Below the pieces are notes generated by a model. The model saw nothing but the letters and a program-made list of their open reading frames with translations. It was not told the DNA's origin and searched no databases. DNA of 64,000 nucleotides from Parvicella sp964387945 (GTDB lineage Bacteria; Bacteroidota; Bacteroidia; Flavobacteriales_D; Parvicellaceae). A program made the translations under genes and the position numbers. How positions within the stretch are numbered: the first letter of the stretch is position 1; the number at the start of each line of letters is the position of its first letter. The stretch lies in NCBI GenBank assembly GCA_964387945.1, contig CAYLYX010000004.1:186001-250000 (forward strand), read 5' to 3'. Below are positions 1-8,046 of the stretch, in pieces.

Positions 1-124
1 AAGCTTCTACGTGAGGTCCAACCATTTTACAAGGTCCACACCAAGGAGCCCAAAAATCAACCAATACAGGCTTGTCTGTACTTGTCAACTCAGCAAAATT
101 TGCTTCTGTAAATTCTAATGCCAT
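1..124 (-). CDS. trxA: Thioredoxin, 3' part lost at window edge
   Basis: Reading the minus strand from the ATG at 124 gives 41 codons that run off the left edge. The peptide begins MALEFTEANFAEL and contains VDFWAPWCGPCKMVGP, the thioredoxin active site with the redox pair in WCGPCK. Thioredoxin reduces disulfides in cytoplasmic proteins using electrons from thioredoxin reductase. Only the N-terminal third or so of a protein of roughly 105 residues is present, so a longer fusion cannot be excluded. It is divergent from the dihydrolipoamide dehydrogenase gene, with about 217 bp between the two starts. Identity is firm from the motif. Confidence 0.93.
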   Translation of the reverse strand, partial: MALEFTEANFAELTSTDKPVLVDFWAPWCGPCKMVGPHVEA

Positions 125-162
125 TTGTTCTATCTATTTGTTATTAATACTAATTTCTTCCT

Positions 163-170
163 CAAAGATA
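163..170 (-). promoter_or_regulatory. Candidate -7 box for trxA
   Basis: The minus strand reads TATCTTTG, an exact match to the Bacteroidota -7 consensus TANNTTTG, 38 nt before the trxA start. No clear TTTG -33 element lies at the expected distance. The rest of the 125-341 gap holds only a short inverted repeat, CGTAG and CTACG around 255-275, of unknown role. Confidence 0.45.
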
Positions 171-299
171 CCGAAATCATTGGGATTAGTTCTTCCTGTT
201 CAAAATTAATACCAACAAAAAATAACTGCCATCTTGGCATCCTATTCTTTTATCACGTAGTTTCATAAATCTACGCTGCTGCTCAACGGTGTTTTTTAT

Positions 300-307
300 T
301 AACTTCG
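300..307 (+). promoter_or_regulatory. Candidate -7 box for lpdA
   Basis: TAACTTCG matches TANNTTTG at seven of eight positions, 34 nt before the ATG at 342. No convincing -33 element was found. Confidence 0.35.
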
Positions 308-341
308 CCTCGAAACTTAGAACTAAATTAAACTTATTCAT

Positions 342-1730
342 ATGAACTACGATGTTATTGTATTAGGTAGTGGTCCTGGAGGGTACGTTACTGCTATTCG
401 TGCTTCTCAATTGGGCTTGAAAACGGCTGTTGTAGAACGAGAAGCTTTAGGTGGAATTTGCTTAAACTGGGGGTGTATTCCTACCAAAGCATTATTAAAA
501 AGTGCCAATGTTTTTGAGTACTTGCAACATGCGGAAGATTATGGTTTGTCCGTAAAGGATGCCAAAGCTGATTTCAAAGCGGTTGTGCAACGATCAAGAG
601 GTGTGGCCGACAAGATGAGTGGGGGAGTTCAATTCCTTATGAAAAAGAACAAAATTGACGTTTTGATGGGGACAGGTAAAGTGAAGCCCGGAAAGAAAGT
701 TGATGTTACGGATGACAAAGGAAAAACGACAGAATACACTGCAAAACACGTGATTATTGCTACGGGAGCAAGATCAAGACAATTACCTAACCTTCCACAG
801 GATGGAAAGAAGATCATTGGATACAGAGAGGCGCTTGCATTGCCTACACTTCCTAAGAAAATGGTCGTGGTAGGTTCTGGTGCTATTGGCGTTGAATTTG
901 CCTATTTCTACAATACCATGGGAACAGAAGTTACGTTAGTAGAATACATGCCAAACATTGTTCCTGTAGAAGACGAAGAGGTTTCAAAGCAATTGGAAAG
1001 ATCGTTTAAGAAACAGGGAATCAAAGTAATGACTGGCTCGGCTGTTGAATCAGTAGATACAAAAGGAAAAGGTTGTAAGGTTTCTGTTAAAACTAAGAAA
1101 GGTGAAGAAGTGATCGAATGCGATGTGGTACTTTCTGCAGTTGGAATCGAAACAAACATTGAAGGAATTGGACTAGAAGATGTAGGAATCGTTACGGATA
1201 AAGGAAAAGTATTGGTAAACGAGTATTACGAAACAAACATTCCAGGTTACTATGCCATTGGAGATATAACGCCTGGCCCTGCTTTGGCGCACGTGGCTTC
1301 TGCGGAAGGAATTACCTGTGTAGAAAAAATCGCTGGACATCATCCTGAAGCGATCGACTACGGTAACATTCCAGGTTGTACGTACTGCTCTCCAGAAGTA
1401 GCGTCTGTAGGTATGACAGAGAAGGCTGCAAAAGAGGCTGGATATGAGATTAAAGTGGGTAAATTCCCATTCTCTGCATCTGGAAAGGCAAGTGCTGCTG
1501 GAACCAATGATGGTTTCATCAAGTTGATCTTTGATGCTAAGTACGGAGAGTTGCTAGGAGGTCACATGATCGGTGCTAACGTTACTGAAATGATTGCAGA
1601 AATCGTTGCAGTACGTAAGTTGGAGACAACAGGAATGGAGTTGGTTAAAACCATCCATCCGCACCCAACGATGAGTGAGGCAGTGATGGAAGCGGCAGCT
1701 GCTGCCTACGATGAAGTGATTCACATCTAA
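342..1730 (+). CDS. lpdA: Dihydrolipoyl dehydrogenase (E3)
   Basis: This FAD-dependent enzyme reoxidises the dihydrolipoyl groups of 2-oxo-acid dehydrogenase complexes and passes electrons to NAD+. The 462-residue length is typical. The N-terminal FAD-binding fingerprint GSGPGG (9-14) is followed by the redox-active disulfide GGICLNWGCIPTKAL with Cys40 and Cys45. A second dinucleotide fold, VVVGSGAIGVEF, lies near residue 178. The C-terminal dimerisation domain ends with HPHPTMSEA, giving the catalytic His441-Glu446 pair. The gene stands alone, without E1 or E2 genes beside it, and ends at a strong bidirectional terminator. It probably serves several complexes (pyruvate, 2-oxoglutarate, branched-chain), which is inference. 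Confidence 0.97.
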   Translation: MNYDVIVLGSGPGGYVTAIRASQLGLKTAVVEREALGGICLNWGCIPTKALLKSANVFEYLQHAEDYGLSVKDAKADFKAVVQRSRGVADKMSGGVQFLMKKNKIDVLMGTGKVKPGKKVDVTDDKGKTTEYTAKHVIIATGARSRQLPNLPQDGKKIIGYREALALPTLPKKMVVVGSGAIGVEFAYFYNTMGTEVTLVEYMPNIVPVEDEEVSKQLERSFKKQGIKVMTGSAVESVDTKGKGCKVSVKTKKGEEVIECDVVLSAVGIETNIEGIGLEDVGIVTDKGKVLVNEYYETNIPGYYAIGDITPGPALAHVASAEGITCVEKIAGHHPEAIDYGNIPGCTYCSPEVASVGMTEKAAKEAGYEIKVGKFPFSASGKASAAGTNDGFIKLIFDAKYGELLGGHMIGANVTEMIAEIVAVRKLETTGMELVKTIHPHPTMSEAVMEAAAAAYDEVIHI

Positions 1731-1744
1731 GAAAAATAAACAAA

Positions 1745-1783
1745 ACAAAAAAGGAGCTGTCCATTAAGGTAGCTCCTTTTTTT
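1745..1783. terminator. Bidirectional intrinsic terminator between lpdA and the J-domain gene
   Basis: The stem AAGGAGCT / AGCTCCTT has a loop of about 12 nt, flanked by an A-run on the left and T7 on the right. It can therefore terminate both the plus-strand lpdA and the convergent minus-strand gene ending at 1802. Confidence 0.85.
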
Positions 1784-1801
1784 ATGCTTTGATGTCGAGT
1801 A

Positions 1802-2608
1802 TTACAACCCTCGCTCTTTCTTAATCGTTTCGTACGCTTCTTGAATTTTTTGGAATTTCTCCTTGGCTGCTTTCTGGTGTTGTTCACCTAGGGCAGCAAC
1901 TTTATCTGGATGATGTTCCCGTGCCAGTTTTCGATAGGCTCCCTTAATCTCTGCATCGCTGGCTGATTTATCTAATCCTAGCGTCTTGAAGGCATCCGCA
2001 GAATCTTTCCAAAACATGGCTTTCAACTGATCGAATTCAAATTGGCGTAAACCGAGTAAAGCAGCAATTCGTTGAATCACATTTAATTCTGTATTACTCA
2101 CATTTCCATCACTTTGGGCGATGCCAAACAAATACTGAATCAGAATTTGTTTTTGCTGAGGAGGAATATAGCTTCTAAAACTCGCACAGGTTTGTTCCAA
2201 GTTACTCTGTTGATTCAAATAGCCTTTTAGTTCTTGCAAATACTTTGGAGCATACTCCCGACCAAACTGTTGAACCAAGAACTGCTTCACAAAGTCAAGT
2301 TCGGATTTTAGAATCTTGCCATCAGCTTTCATCACCTCAGCAGATAAAATCAACAGTGCGCTAGAGAATTGAGAAGGGGAGTACTGCGCTCTTCCAAATC
2401 GTTCGCGGATAAACTCTTCATAGGAAGTATTGCCTCCAGATTGCTGCTGCTCCTGTTGGTTCTTCCGGGCAATGACTTTCATTCGATCCAAATAGGAGCC
2501 GATCAAAAAACCACCCATCGCTCCCCACCATTGTCCGGTGAAAAGGAAACCGCCAATAGCAAAGATGATGCTATTGATTCCGAATAATATTTGCATTGAC
2601 TTTGTCAT
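1802..2608 (-). CDS. TerB-like / DnaJ-domain membrane protein (DjlA-like)
   Basis: 268 residues. A hydrophobic N-terminus (about 8-40, rich in Gly and Trp) is probably one or two membrane segments. A helical middle region (about 60-190) carries the acidic pattern LSAEVMKADGKILKSELDFV and a second AQSDGNVSNTELNVI copy, as in TerB/TerB-N domains. The C-terminus (about 205-268) is a J domain with the HPD motif at 233-235, which stimulates the ATPase of DnaK. This order matches DjlA-type co-chaperones, which place DnaK at the membrane. It is an accessory co-chaperone, not the housekeeping DnaJ: the Gly/Phe and zinc-finger regions are missing. It is divergent from the next gene with a 42 bp gap. 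Domains are clear; the cellular client is unknown. Confidence 0.85.
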   Translation of the reverse strand: MTKSMQILFGINSIIFAIGGFLFTGQWWGAMGGFLIGSYLDRMKVIARKNQQEQQQSGGNTSYEEFIRERFGRAQYSPSQFSSALLILSAEVMKADGKILKSELDFVKQFLVQQFGREYAPKYLQELKGYLNQQSNLEQTCASFRSYIPPQQKQILIQYLFGIAQSDGNVSNTELNVIQRIAALLGLRQFEFDQLKAMFWKDSADAFKTLGLDKSASDAEIKGAYRKLAREHHPDKVAALGEQHQKAAKEKFQKIQEAYETIKKERGL

Positions 2609-2615
2609 TTTTTAG

Positions 2616-2645
2616 TTTGTTATCTTAACAGAAATATTACTTTTG
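2616..2645 (+). promoter_or_regulatory. Complete promoter for the gene at 2651
   Basis: TTTG (2616-2619), an 18-nt spacer and TACTTTTG (2638-2645) match the Bacteroidota -33/-7 pattern fully. The ATG at 2651 follows only 5 nt after the -7 box, so the transcript should start at or next to the start codon (leaderless). Confidence 0.7.
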
Positions 2646-2650
2646 TTACC

Positions 2651-3079
2651 ATGTCAATGACTCCATATGAAATTGAATATCCAAGCATTCCGTCTGGTAA
2701 TGTTTTTATATTCACTACCGATAGTGGCTTGGATTACGAAGTGAGATTCGCCCGAAAAAAGGATAATCTTCTTCATGTCTCAATCGCCTTTGGAGTTACC
2801 AATGAAGAGTTTGAAGGAGAGGAATATTCGCTCACCAACAAAGGAGAAGCATTTCGCGTAATGACAACCATCGTAAAGATCTTTAATCATTACAAAGAAC
2901 TTCATCCCAACATCAATACCTATGAGTTTGTAGGAGAACCCAGAGCCGATGAAGATGCTGAGTTTCCTACTAAACGCCTCAAACTCTATCAGCGTTATTT
3001 ACCCAAAATCTTTGATGATAACTGGACCATCGAAGTAAAAGGTAACAAAGCAATTATTTCAAAAAACAGTTTGGCCTAA
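2651..3079 (+). CDS. Conserved-looking cytoplasmic protein, function unknown
   Basis: 142 residues with no signal peptide and no membrane segment. It alternates short beta-like stretches (NVFIFTTDSGLDYEVRF, LHVSIAFGV) with one helix-like region (about 75-95, AFRVMTTIVKIFNHYKEL), then an acidic and basic loop and a terminal beta-like stretch (WTIEVKGNKAIISK). The layout suggests a compact alpha/beta protein, perhaps phage- or toxin-adjacent in other genomes, but no family was recognised. A full promoter sits directly upstream and a terminator directly downstream, so it is a single-gene unit. An alternative start at the second Met (2657) would suit a leaderless transcript equally well. Confidence 0.8.
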   Translation: MSMTPYEIEYPSIPSGNVFIFTTDSGLDYEVRFARKKDNLLHVSIAFGVTNEEFEGEEYSLTNKGEAFRVMTTIVKIFNHYKELHPNINTYEFVGEPRADEDAEFPTKRLKLYQRYLPKIFDDNWTIEVKGNKAIISKNSLA

Positions 3080-3096
3080 CCGGCCTTTAATATAGT

Positions 3097-3127
3097 TAAA
3101 GAGGGGAATTTATCCCCTCTTTCTTTT
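3097..3127. terminator. Bidirectional intrinsic terminator
   Basis: GAGGGGAATTTATCCCCTC forms a GC-rich hairpin with an A-run before it and a T-rich run after it. It sits between convergent genes ending at 3079 and 3128 and can serve both. Confidence 0.85.
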
Positions 3128-5017
3128 TTAATCAATCAATTCCAAACTTCTGTTGATGAACTTCGTCAACGATTCCCCCTGAAGCAAACCATTCGACAAC
3201 ATCGCCAAATCAATCGCTTGTTTGGTGAGGTCCTTTTGTTTCGCTTCGTCTTTCTCACTCAAAATCTTGGAGACCAACGGGTGGTTGCTGTTCACTACTA
3301 GGTTGTACATTTCTGGTAAATTCCCCATCATGTGCATTCCACCGCCACCTAGCGCTTGCTGCTCTTTCATTCTTCGCATGAACTCGCTTTGCGTAATTTG
3401 AACGGGTTTTTCGGTCTCGCTCAAACTTTCGAACTGAACGATGTACTTTTCTTTATTCACATTTCCTTCAAAGATCGGCTTCAATTGCTCTTCTTCTTTT
3501 TCGCTCAATTTAGATGGGATTTCCTCGTCCTTTTCGATCAACTTGTCTAGTGTGTCTGCATCTACTCGTGCGAAAGAAACACCCATTTTGCCTTCCAGTT
3601 TTTGGATATAATGACTCGCCAACGGACTATCCATAAGCAGTACATCATAACCACGTTCGTTAGCATTTTCTATTAACGAATGATGAGCGTCTGCGCTGTG
3701 AGAATACAAGCAAACCATTTTGTCATTCTTGTCGGTTTGAGCAGCTTTGATCTTTTCTTTATATTCTTCAAAGGTGAAGTATTCTCCTTTCGTGTTTTTC
3801 AGCAATGCGAATTTCTCAGCACGCTCGTAGAACTTATCATCACTCAACATTCCGTATTGGATGAACACTTCAATGTCATCCCATTTTTGCTGAAAGTCTT
3901 CACGGTCATCTTTGAACATTTGGTTTAACTTGTCCGCTACCTTCTTGTTGATGTGATTGGCAATTTTCTTTACGTTACCATCCGCCTGAAGATAAGATCT
4001 AGAAACGTTCAATGGAATGTCTGGAGAATCGATCACACCATGCAACAAGTTCAAGAAATCAGGAACAATGTTTTCTACATTATCCGTGATAAACACCTGA
4101 TTGGAGTACAGTTGAATCTTGTTCTTCTGAACTTCCATATTATTTTTCAACTTTGGAAAATAAAGGATTCCAGTCAGGTTAAAAGGATAATCTACGTTCA
4201 GGTGAATGTGAAAAAGCGGATCTTCTGTAAACGGATACAATTCATTGTAAAAATCCTTGTAATCCTCATCTGTCAAGTCAGTTGGTTTCTTAATCCATGC
4301 CGGAGAAGTATTGTTGACGATGTTGTCAATTTCTTTCTCAACCTTTTTCGGATTCCCCTCTTCATCTTTCTCTCCACTTGGATCCTCTACAAATGTTTTT
4401 CGCGTTCCAAATTTGATTTCAATCGGTAAGAACTTACAGTATTTACTCAAGATTTCACTCAGTCTTGCTTCTTCCAAAAACTCCGCTGAATCCTCCGCAA
4501 TATGTAAAATGATATCTGTTCCTCGTTCCGTTTTTTCAATTTCTTTCATAGAAAATTGAGGAGAACCATCGCTTTCCCATTCTACAGCCGTTGAACCATC
4601 TTTATAAGATAATGTTTGAATGTTTACTTTCTCCGAGACCATAAATGCCGAATAGAAACCCAATCCGAAGTGACCGATCATGGCATTCGCATCTTTGTCT
4701 TTGTATTTTTCTGCAAATTCTTTTGCTCCAGAAAAGGCAATCTGGTTGATGTATTTTTCGACTTCTTCAGCCGTCATACCGATTCCATTGTCTCTCACTG
4801 TGATAGTTTTGGCTTCTTTGTCGAGAATAACCTCCACACGTAAGTCTTTTACTTCCTGATTAAACTCTCCAGTTTTAGAAAGTGTGTGTAGTTTCTGCGA
4901 AGCATCGATGGCATTAGAAACTAACTCTCTCAAAAAGATCTCTGTATCTGAGTACAAGAATTTTTTAATAATCGGAAAAATATTTTCCGTCTGAATATTA
5001 ATGGTTCCTTGTTGCAT
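3128..5017 (-). CDS. htpG: Molecular chaperone HtpG (Hsp90)
   Basis: 629 residues, the usual bacterial Hsp90 length. The N-terminal GHKL ATPase has ELVSNAIDA with Glu31 and Asn35, DNGIGMT, and the lid glycine motif GHFGLGFYSAF. The middle domain contains LNVSRSYLQ, the conserved segment with the catalytic arginine region, and the C-terminal dimerisation domain follows. It acts in the cytoplasm as an ATP-driven dimer that matures or protects client proteins with DnaK. The minus strand reads ATCCTTTG upstream (5053-5060), a near match to the -7 consensus, which may be its promoter. The gene is a single-gene unit. Identity is not in doubt. Confidence 0.97.
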   Translation of the reverse strand: MQQGTINIQTENIFPIIKKFLYSDTEIFLRELVSNAIDASQKLHTLSKTGEFNQEVKDLRVEVILDKEAKTITVRDNGIGMTAEEVEKYINQIAFSGAKEFAEKYKDKDANAMIGHFGLGFYSAFMVSEKVNIQTLSYKDGSTAVEWESDGSPQFSMKEIEKTERGTDIILHIAEDSAEFLEEARLSEILSKYCKFLPIEIKFGTRKTFVEDPSGEKDEEGNPKKVEKEIDNIVNNTSPAWIKKPTDLTDEDYKDFYNELYPFTEDPLFHIHLNVDYPFNLTGILYFPKLKNNMEVQKNKIQLYSNQVFITDNVENIVPDFLNLLHGVIDSPDIPLNVSRSYLQADGNVKKIANHINKKVADKLNQMFKDDREDFQQKWDDIEVFIQYGMLSDDKFYERAEKFALLKNTKGEYFTFEEYKEKIKAAQTDKNDKMVCLYSHSADAHHSLIENANERGYDVLLMDSPLASHYIQKLEGKMGVSFARVDADTLDKLIEKDEEIPSKLSEKEEEQLKPIFEGNVNKEKYIVQFESLSETEKPVQITQSEFMRRMKEQQALGGGGMHMMGNLPEMYNLVVNSNHPLVSKILSEKDEAKQKDLTKQAIDLAMLSNGLLQGESLTKFINRSLELID

Positions 5018-5168
5018 AACGTTTAAATTTTAATTCTGATAGCCAATGGTCAAAGGATGTGCCATCTCACTTTTGCTGCCAATGTGACAAAATCTCATTC
5101 TTGATACCTGAAAAAATGACAAATCGAAGTTTTGGTGAATGACAATTCGCGGTTGATCACTTTGTGGG

Positions 5169-5197
5169 TTTGATCCACGGCAGAATACTTATATTCG
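5169..5197 (+). promoter_or_regulatory. Promoter for the ECF sigma gene
   Basis: TTTG (5169-5172), a 17-nt spacer and TATATTCG (5190-5197) fit the Bacteroidota pattern with one mismatch in the -7 box. The ATG at 5203 lies 5 nt downstream. A GTG at 5164 lies upstream of these elements, which argues that 5203 is the true start. Confidence 0.55.
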
Positions 5198-5202
5198 TAA
5201 TA

Positions 5203-5817
5203 ATGATTCATTTTTTGCTTCATATCTTTTCATTTAGAAACCTTCGCAAACTGTCGGATGAAGAACTCATCTTGGCCTATAAAAACTCGGAGGATCTAAA
5301 TTATTTGGGCGAACTGTATCAGCGAAAATCGGTAATGATTTCATCCATTTGTCTCAAATATATGGATCGAACGGAGGATGCAGAAGATGCAGCAGTCGAA
5401 ATTTTCGAAGTGCTCAAAAAAGATTTATTGAAGCATGAGGTGGGGAATCTGAATGGATGGTTATTTAGCGTCACACGAAATCATTGCTATAAAAAGCTCA
5501 ACAAATTTAAGAAAGAGGCCACTGTTTTAAGCAACGATGAAAAAAGTTTAAATCATTTTATGGAATCGCATCAAGATGATTCCCTTAATGATAAGTTACT
5601 TCGTGAAGCTGAGTTGCAGTTATTGGAACAAGCAATCGAACAACTAAAAGATGAGCAGAAGCTTTGTATTGAACTCTTTTACCTGAAACAAATGAGTTAT
5701 AAAGAGATTGAGGATGAAACGGCTATTGATTTGAAAAAAGTGAAGAGTCACATACAAAACGGAAAGCGGAACATTAAAATTTGGATGGAAAAACAACAGC
5801 ACAACAGTGAGCAATAA
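5203..5817 (+). CDS. ECF-type RNA polymerase sigma-70 factor
   Basis: 204 residues from the ATG at 5203. Region 2 covers about residues 15-85 (LSDEELILAYKNSEDLNYLGELY, DAEDAAVEIFEVLKKDL and NGWLFSVTRNHCYKKL). Region 4 is at about 135-190, with the helix-turn-helix QMSYKEIEDETAIDLKKVKSH. There is no region 3, as expected for ECF factors. It directs RNA polymerase to a small regulon when released by its partner. The next gene starts inside its last codons (11-nt overlap, GTG at 5807) and encodes the predicted anti-sigma factor. An in-frame GTG at 5164 would add 13 hydrophobic residues but falls upstream of the promoter. The target promoters are unknown; autoregulation is possible. Confidence 0.88.
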   Translation: MIHFLLHIFSFRNLRKLSDEELILAYKNSEDLNYLGELYQRKSVMISSICLKYMDRTEDAEDAAVEIFEVLKKDLLKHEVGNLNGWLFSVTRNHCYKKLNKFKKEATVLSNDEKSLNHFMESHQDDSLNDKLLREAELQLLEQAIEQLKDEQKLCIELFYLKQMSYKEIEDETAIDLKKVKSHIQNGKRNIKIWMEKQQHNSEQ

Positions 5818-6844
5818 TTTGAACATATCGTCTCTGGAACTTTCGTTGTTGCGGAAGTACGTCTCTGGAACTTTAGACGAAAAGGAAACGGCCGACTTGA
5901 ATGCTTTTTTGGCGGCTCATCCTGAGTACAATGAAGTGTTGGAAGGTCTTACGTTGGCTGATTTGGAGAAAATTGAGGAGGTAAGTGCGCATAGTTCTGC
6001 CCGTGTTCAGCACAAGGTAACTGGAAAAAAATGGAAAGGATACGGCTGGGTGGCTGCCGCAGTTGGTGTTTTAATCTTAGGCTCTGTTTGGTATCAATCG
6101 GGTAAAGAACATGATTTTACCAATACGGCTCTTGCAGAAAATGATTCAACGGATGCTCAGCAGGACTTAGTGGCCATTGATACCAGTACGGTAACACCAG
6201 CGTTGTATCACAAAGAGATTACACAGGATACGTTTTATTATATCAATACCGATGAAGTTGTTCCTGAGTTAGCGATTGAATACATTGAGGAAAACGAGAA
6301 AGACAAAGAGCAACCAACTGAAATAAAAGAAAAGAACTTGGCGAACCAAGAGGTCATAACACAAGCAGATACTTTACCACAAAGCGTGACGTTTGTTCCT
6401 AAGCCTGATCAACCTAAGAAACACAGCTTTGAGTTTGTCGCTTCACTGGATTATAGACAATCCGTTGAGGTGGAAAGCAACTATGCATCCGCCTATAAAG
6501 TAGGTCAGACGAAGTCATTTGCTGGCCCGATTGGTGGGTACGAATATGATCCTAAAGGAATGCCGCAATATGGTTCTAGTGAAGAAGATTTCTACCAATA
6601 CATTGAACAAGCGCTGCAAGCAGATACGTTGCTCAGAAAAATATCCAAACCGATGGAGGCAAAAGTTTCCTTTGAGGTGGATCATAAAGGTAGAGTAGAG
6701 AATGTGAGTGTAGTAAAATGTAACCACAAGCAACTTTGTTTAAAACTCTCGGATATTTTCGAACAGTTTCCAGACTGGCAACCTGCTGATTTTAAGGGTA
6801 AAAAGGGGAGTGTTCACTACGTGATTCAGGTGATCTACGAATAA
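5807..6844 (+). CDS. Anti-sigma factor with a periplasmic TonB C-terminal-type domain
   Basis: 345 residues. Residues 1-60 are a short cytoplasmic helical region of the kind that opens Bacteroidota anti-sigma factors (ISSLELSLLRKYVSGTLDE). One membrane helix is at about 79-96 (GWVAAAVGVLILGSVWY). An acidic, low-complexity periplasmic linker follows (about 100-240). The last 100 residues resemble the TonB C-terminal fold: MPQYGSSEEDFYQYI, then AKVSFEVDHKGRVENVSVVK, then FPDWQPADFKGKKGSVHYVI. That domain normally docks on outer-membrane receptors. The gene overlaps the ECF sigma gene by 11 nt and starts at GTG, so translation is probably coupled. I infer that it holds the sigma factor at the membrane and senses an outer-membrane or periplasmic partner. 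No receptor gene is adjacent. Confidence 0.75.
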   Translation: MSNNLNISSLELSLLRKYVSGTLDEKETADLNAFLAAHPEYNEVLEGLTLADLEKIEEVSAHSSARVQHKVTGKKWKGYGWVAAAVGVLILGSVWYQSGKEHDFTNTALAENDSTDAQQDLVAIDTSTVTPALYHKEITQDTFYYINTDEVVPELAIEYIEENEKDKEQPTEIKEKNLANQEVITQADTLPQSVTFVPKPDQPKKHSFEFVASLDYRQSVEVESNYASAYKVGQTKSFAGPIGGYEYDPKGMPQYGSSEEDFYQYIEQALQADTLLRKISKPMEAKVSFEVDHKGRVENVSVVKCNHKQLCLKLSDIFEQFPDWQPADFKGKKGSVHYVIQVIYE

Positions 6845-6846
6845 CT

Positions 6847-6880
6847 ACCTATCCTAGCATAGGAAGGTCTTGTTTTTTTT
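6847..6880 (+). terminator. Weak terminator candidate after the sigma/anti-sigma pair
   Basis: ATCCTAGCATAGGA forms a short hairpin and a run of eight T follows about 8 nt later. The distance between stem and T-run makes this doubtful. It overlaps the likely upp promoter region. Confidence 0.3.
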
Positions 6881-6902
6881 CGTTACTTCGCATAGTACCT
6901 TT
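6870..6902 (+). promoter_or_regulatory. Promoter candidate for upp
   Basis: TTG (6870-6872), a 22-nt spacer and TACCTTTA (6895-6902) approximate the Bacteroidota promoter with one mismatch. The ATG at 6914 is 11 nt downstream, giving at most a very short leader. Confidence 0.45.
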
Positions 6903-6913
6903 ATTTGCAAGAG

Positions 6914-7567
6914 ATGGAAGTCATTAATTTTTCGGAAAGCAACAGTCTTTATAACAATTTTTTGGCACAATTAAGAGACCTCAAGGTTCAGCAAGATCGA
7001 ATGCGATTTAGAAGAAATTTAGAGCGTTTGGGAGAGATCAATGCCTATGAATTGAGTAAAACGTTAGCGTGCGAAACAGCCGATATTTACAGTCCGTTGG
7101 GAGTTGCACCTTCTAACCTTGTTTCCGAACAGCTAGTAATAGCTACAATTCTTAGAGCAGGACTTCCGTTGCATCAAGGATTTTTGAATTATTTTGACAA
7201 TGCAGATAACTGTTTTATCTCAGCCTACCGAAAGCATACGACCAGTGATGATTTTGAGGTAGAAGTCGAATACCTTTCCAGTCCATCGTTAGAAGGAAAA
7301 ACGGTTATTCTCACAGATCCAATGCTCGCTAGCGGAATGTCAATGGTGTTGGCGTACAAGGCGATGCTAAGAAAAGGAAAACCTAAGCATGTGCACGTAT
7401 CTTGTGTGATTGCTAGTGCGGAAGGGGTAGAATATGTGAAGCGCAACCTTCCGGAGAACACCACCATTTGGGTCGGAGCTATAGATGATGAAATGACAGC
7501 TCAGTCCTACATTGTGCCTGGTTTGGGAGATGCCGGAGATTTGGCATTTGGTAGCAAAGAAGACTAA
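6914..7567 (+). CDS. upp: Uracil phosphoribosyltransferase
   Basis: 217 residues from the ATG at 6914; an upstream in-frame TTG falls too near the promoter to be the start. The enzyme makes UMP from uracil and PRPP, salvaging pyrimidine. The PRPP loop is TVILTDPMLASGMSM, and the uracil-binding C-terminus is IVPGLGDAGDLAFG. Other conserved parts are TILRAGLPLHQGF and ISAYRKHT. It is followed after 9 bp by three small membrane-protein genes that are probably read from the same transcript. Family assignment is secure. Confidence 0.96.
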   Translation: MEVINFSESNSLYNNFLAQLRDLKVQQDRMRFRRNLERLGEINAYELSKTLACETADIYSPLGVAPSNLVSEQLVIATILRAGLPLHQGFLNYFDNADNCFISAYRKHTTSDDFEVEVEYLSSPSLEGKTVILTDPMLASGMSMVLAYKAMLRKGKPKHVHVSCVIASAEGVEYVKRNLPENTTIWVGAIDDEMTAQSYIVPGLGDAGDLAFGSKED

Positions 7568-7576
7568 TTTTACTCC

Positions 7577-8044
7577 ATGTATTGGGATGTTTTTCTTTGG
7601 GGCTTTTTTTTAGGAATCGTTAAGTTTCTGTTTACCCCATCAATAATCTATGGTTGGTATCGAGAGTTAGATTTGTCACACTCGGACGTATTAATTCCCA
7701 TGTTATCTGGAGCACTTTTTGGATTTAACCTGTTTTATTGGTTTGCGGAGTTTTTTATGAATCGCGCCAAGAAAAAGAGAATTCGATCCTTTCAATCCGG
7801 AAAGCGAAAACGAAAAAAGAACTTTACCAAGCTCAATAAGTTCATTGTGAAGATAAAAATGTCTAAAACCGGACTTCTAGTACTATCTTCCGTTGGACTC
7901 ATGTTTATGTCGATACCTATTGGAGGAGTTGTGTTGGCTAAGTTTTATCGCAAAAGACACCTGGCCTATTTCATTGGAACGGGAACCATAATCCTTGTTG
8001 CATTCGCCCTAACATTTGGTAATAAACTTATCTTTGCTTCGTAA
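7577..8044 (+). CDS. Small multi-pass membrane protein, unknown
   Basis: 155 residues. Hydrophobic segments are seen at about 5-20 (FLWGFFLGIVKFLF), 37-60 (VLIPMLSGALFGFNLFYWF), 97-120 (TGLLVLSSVGLMFMSIPIGGVVLA) and 130-152 (YFIGTGTIILVAFALTFG). A strongly basic cytoplasmic loop lies between the second and third (RAKKKRIRSFQSGKRKRKKN). No family was recognised. It is 9 bp after upp and 2 bp before the next membrane-protein gene, so the four genes probably form one unit. This may be a lineage-specific protein. Confidence 0.75.
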   Translation: MYWDVFLWGFFLGIVKFLFTPSIIYGWYRELDLSHSDVLIPMLSGALFGFNLFYWFAEFFMNRAKKKRIRSFQSGKRKRKKNFTKLNKFIVKIKMSKTGLLVLSSVGLMFMSIPIGGVVLAKFYRKRHLAYFIGTGTIILVAFALTFGNKLIFAS

Positions 8045-8046
8045 GC

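Noticed and set aside
3953..4429. 158-codon open frame antisense to htpG
   Set aside because: It lies wholly inside the certain htpG gene, has no start context or recognisable domain, and is explained by the reading-frame composition of the opposite strand.
5164..5202. Upstream GTG start for the ECF sigma gene
   Set aside because: It lies before the predicted promoter and adds a hydrophobic extension not expected in an ECF factor.
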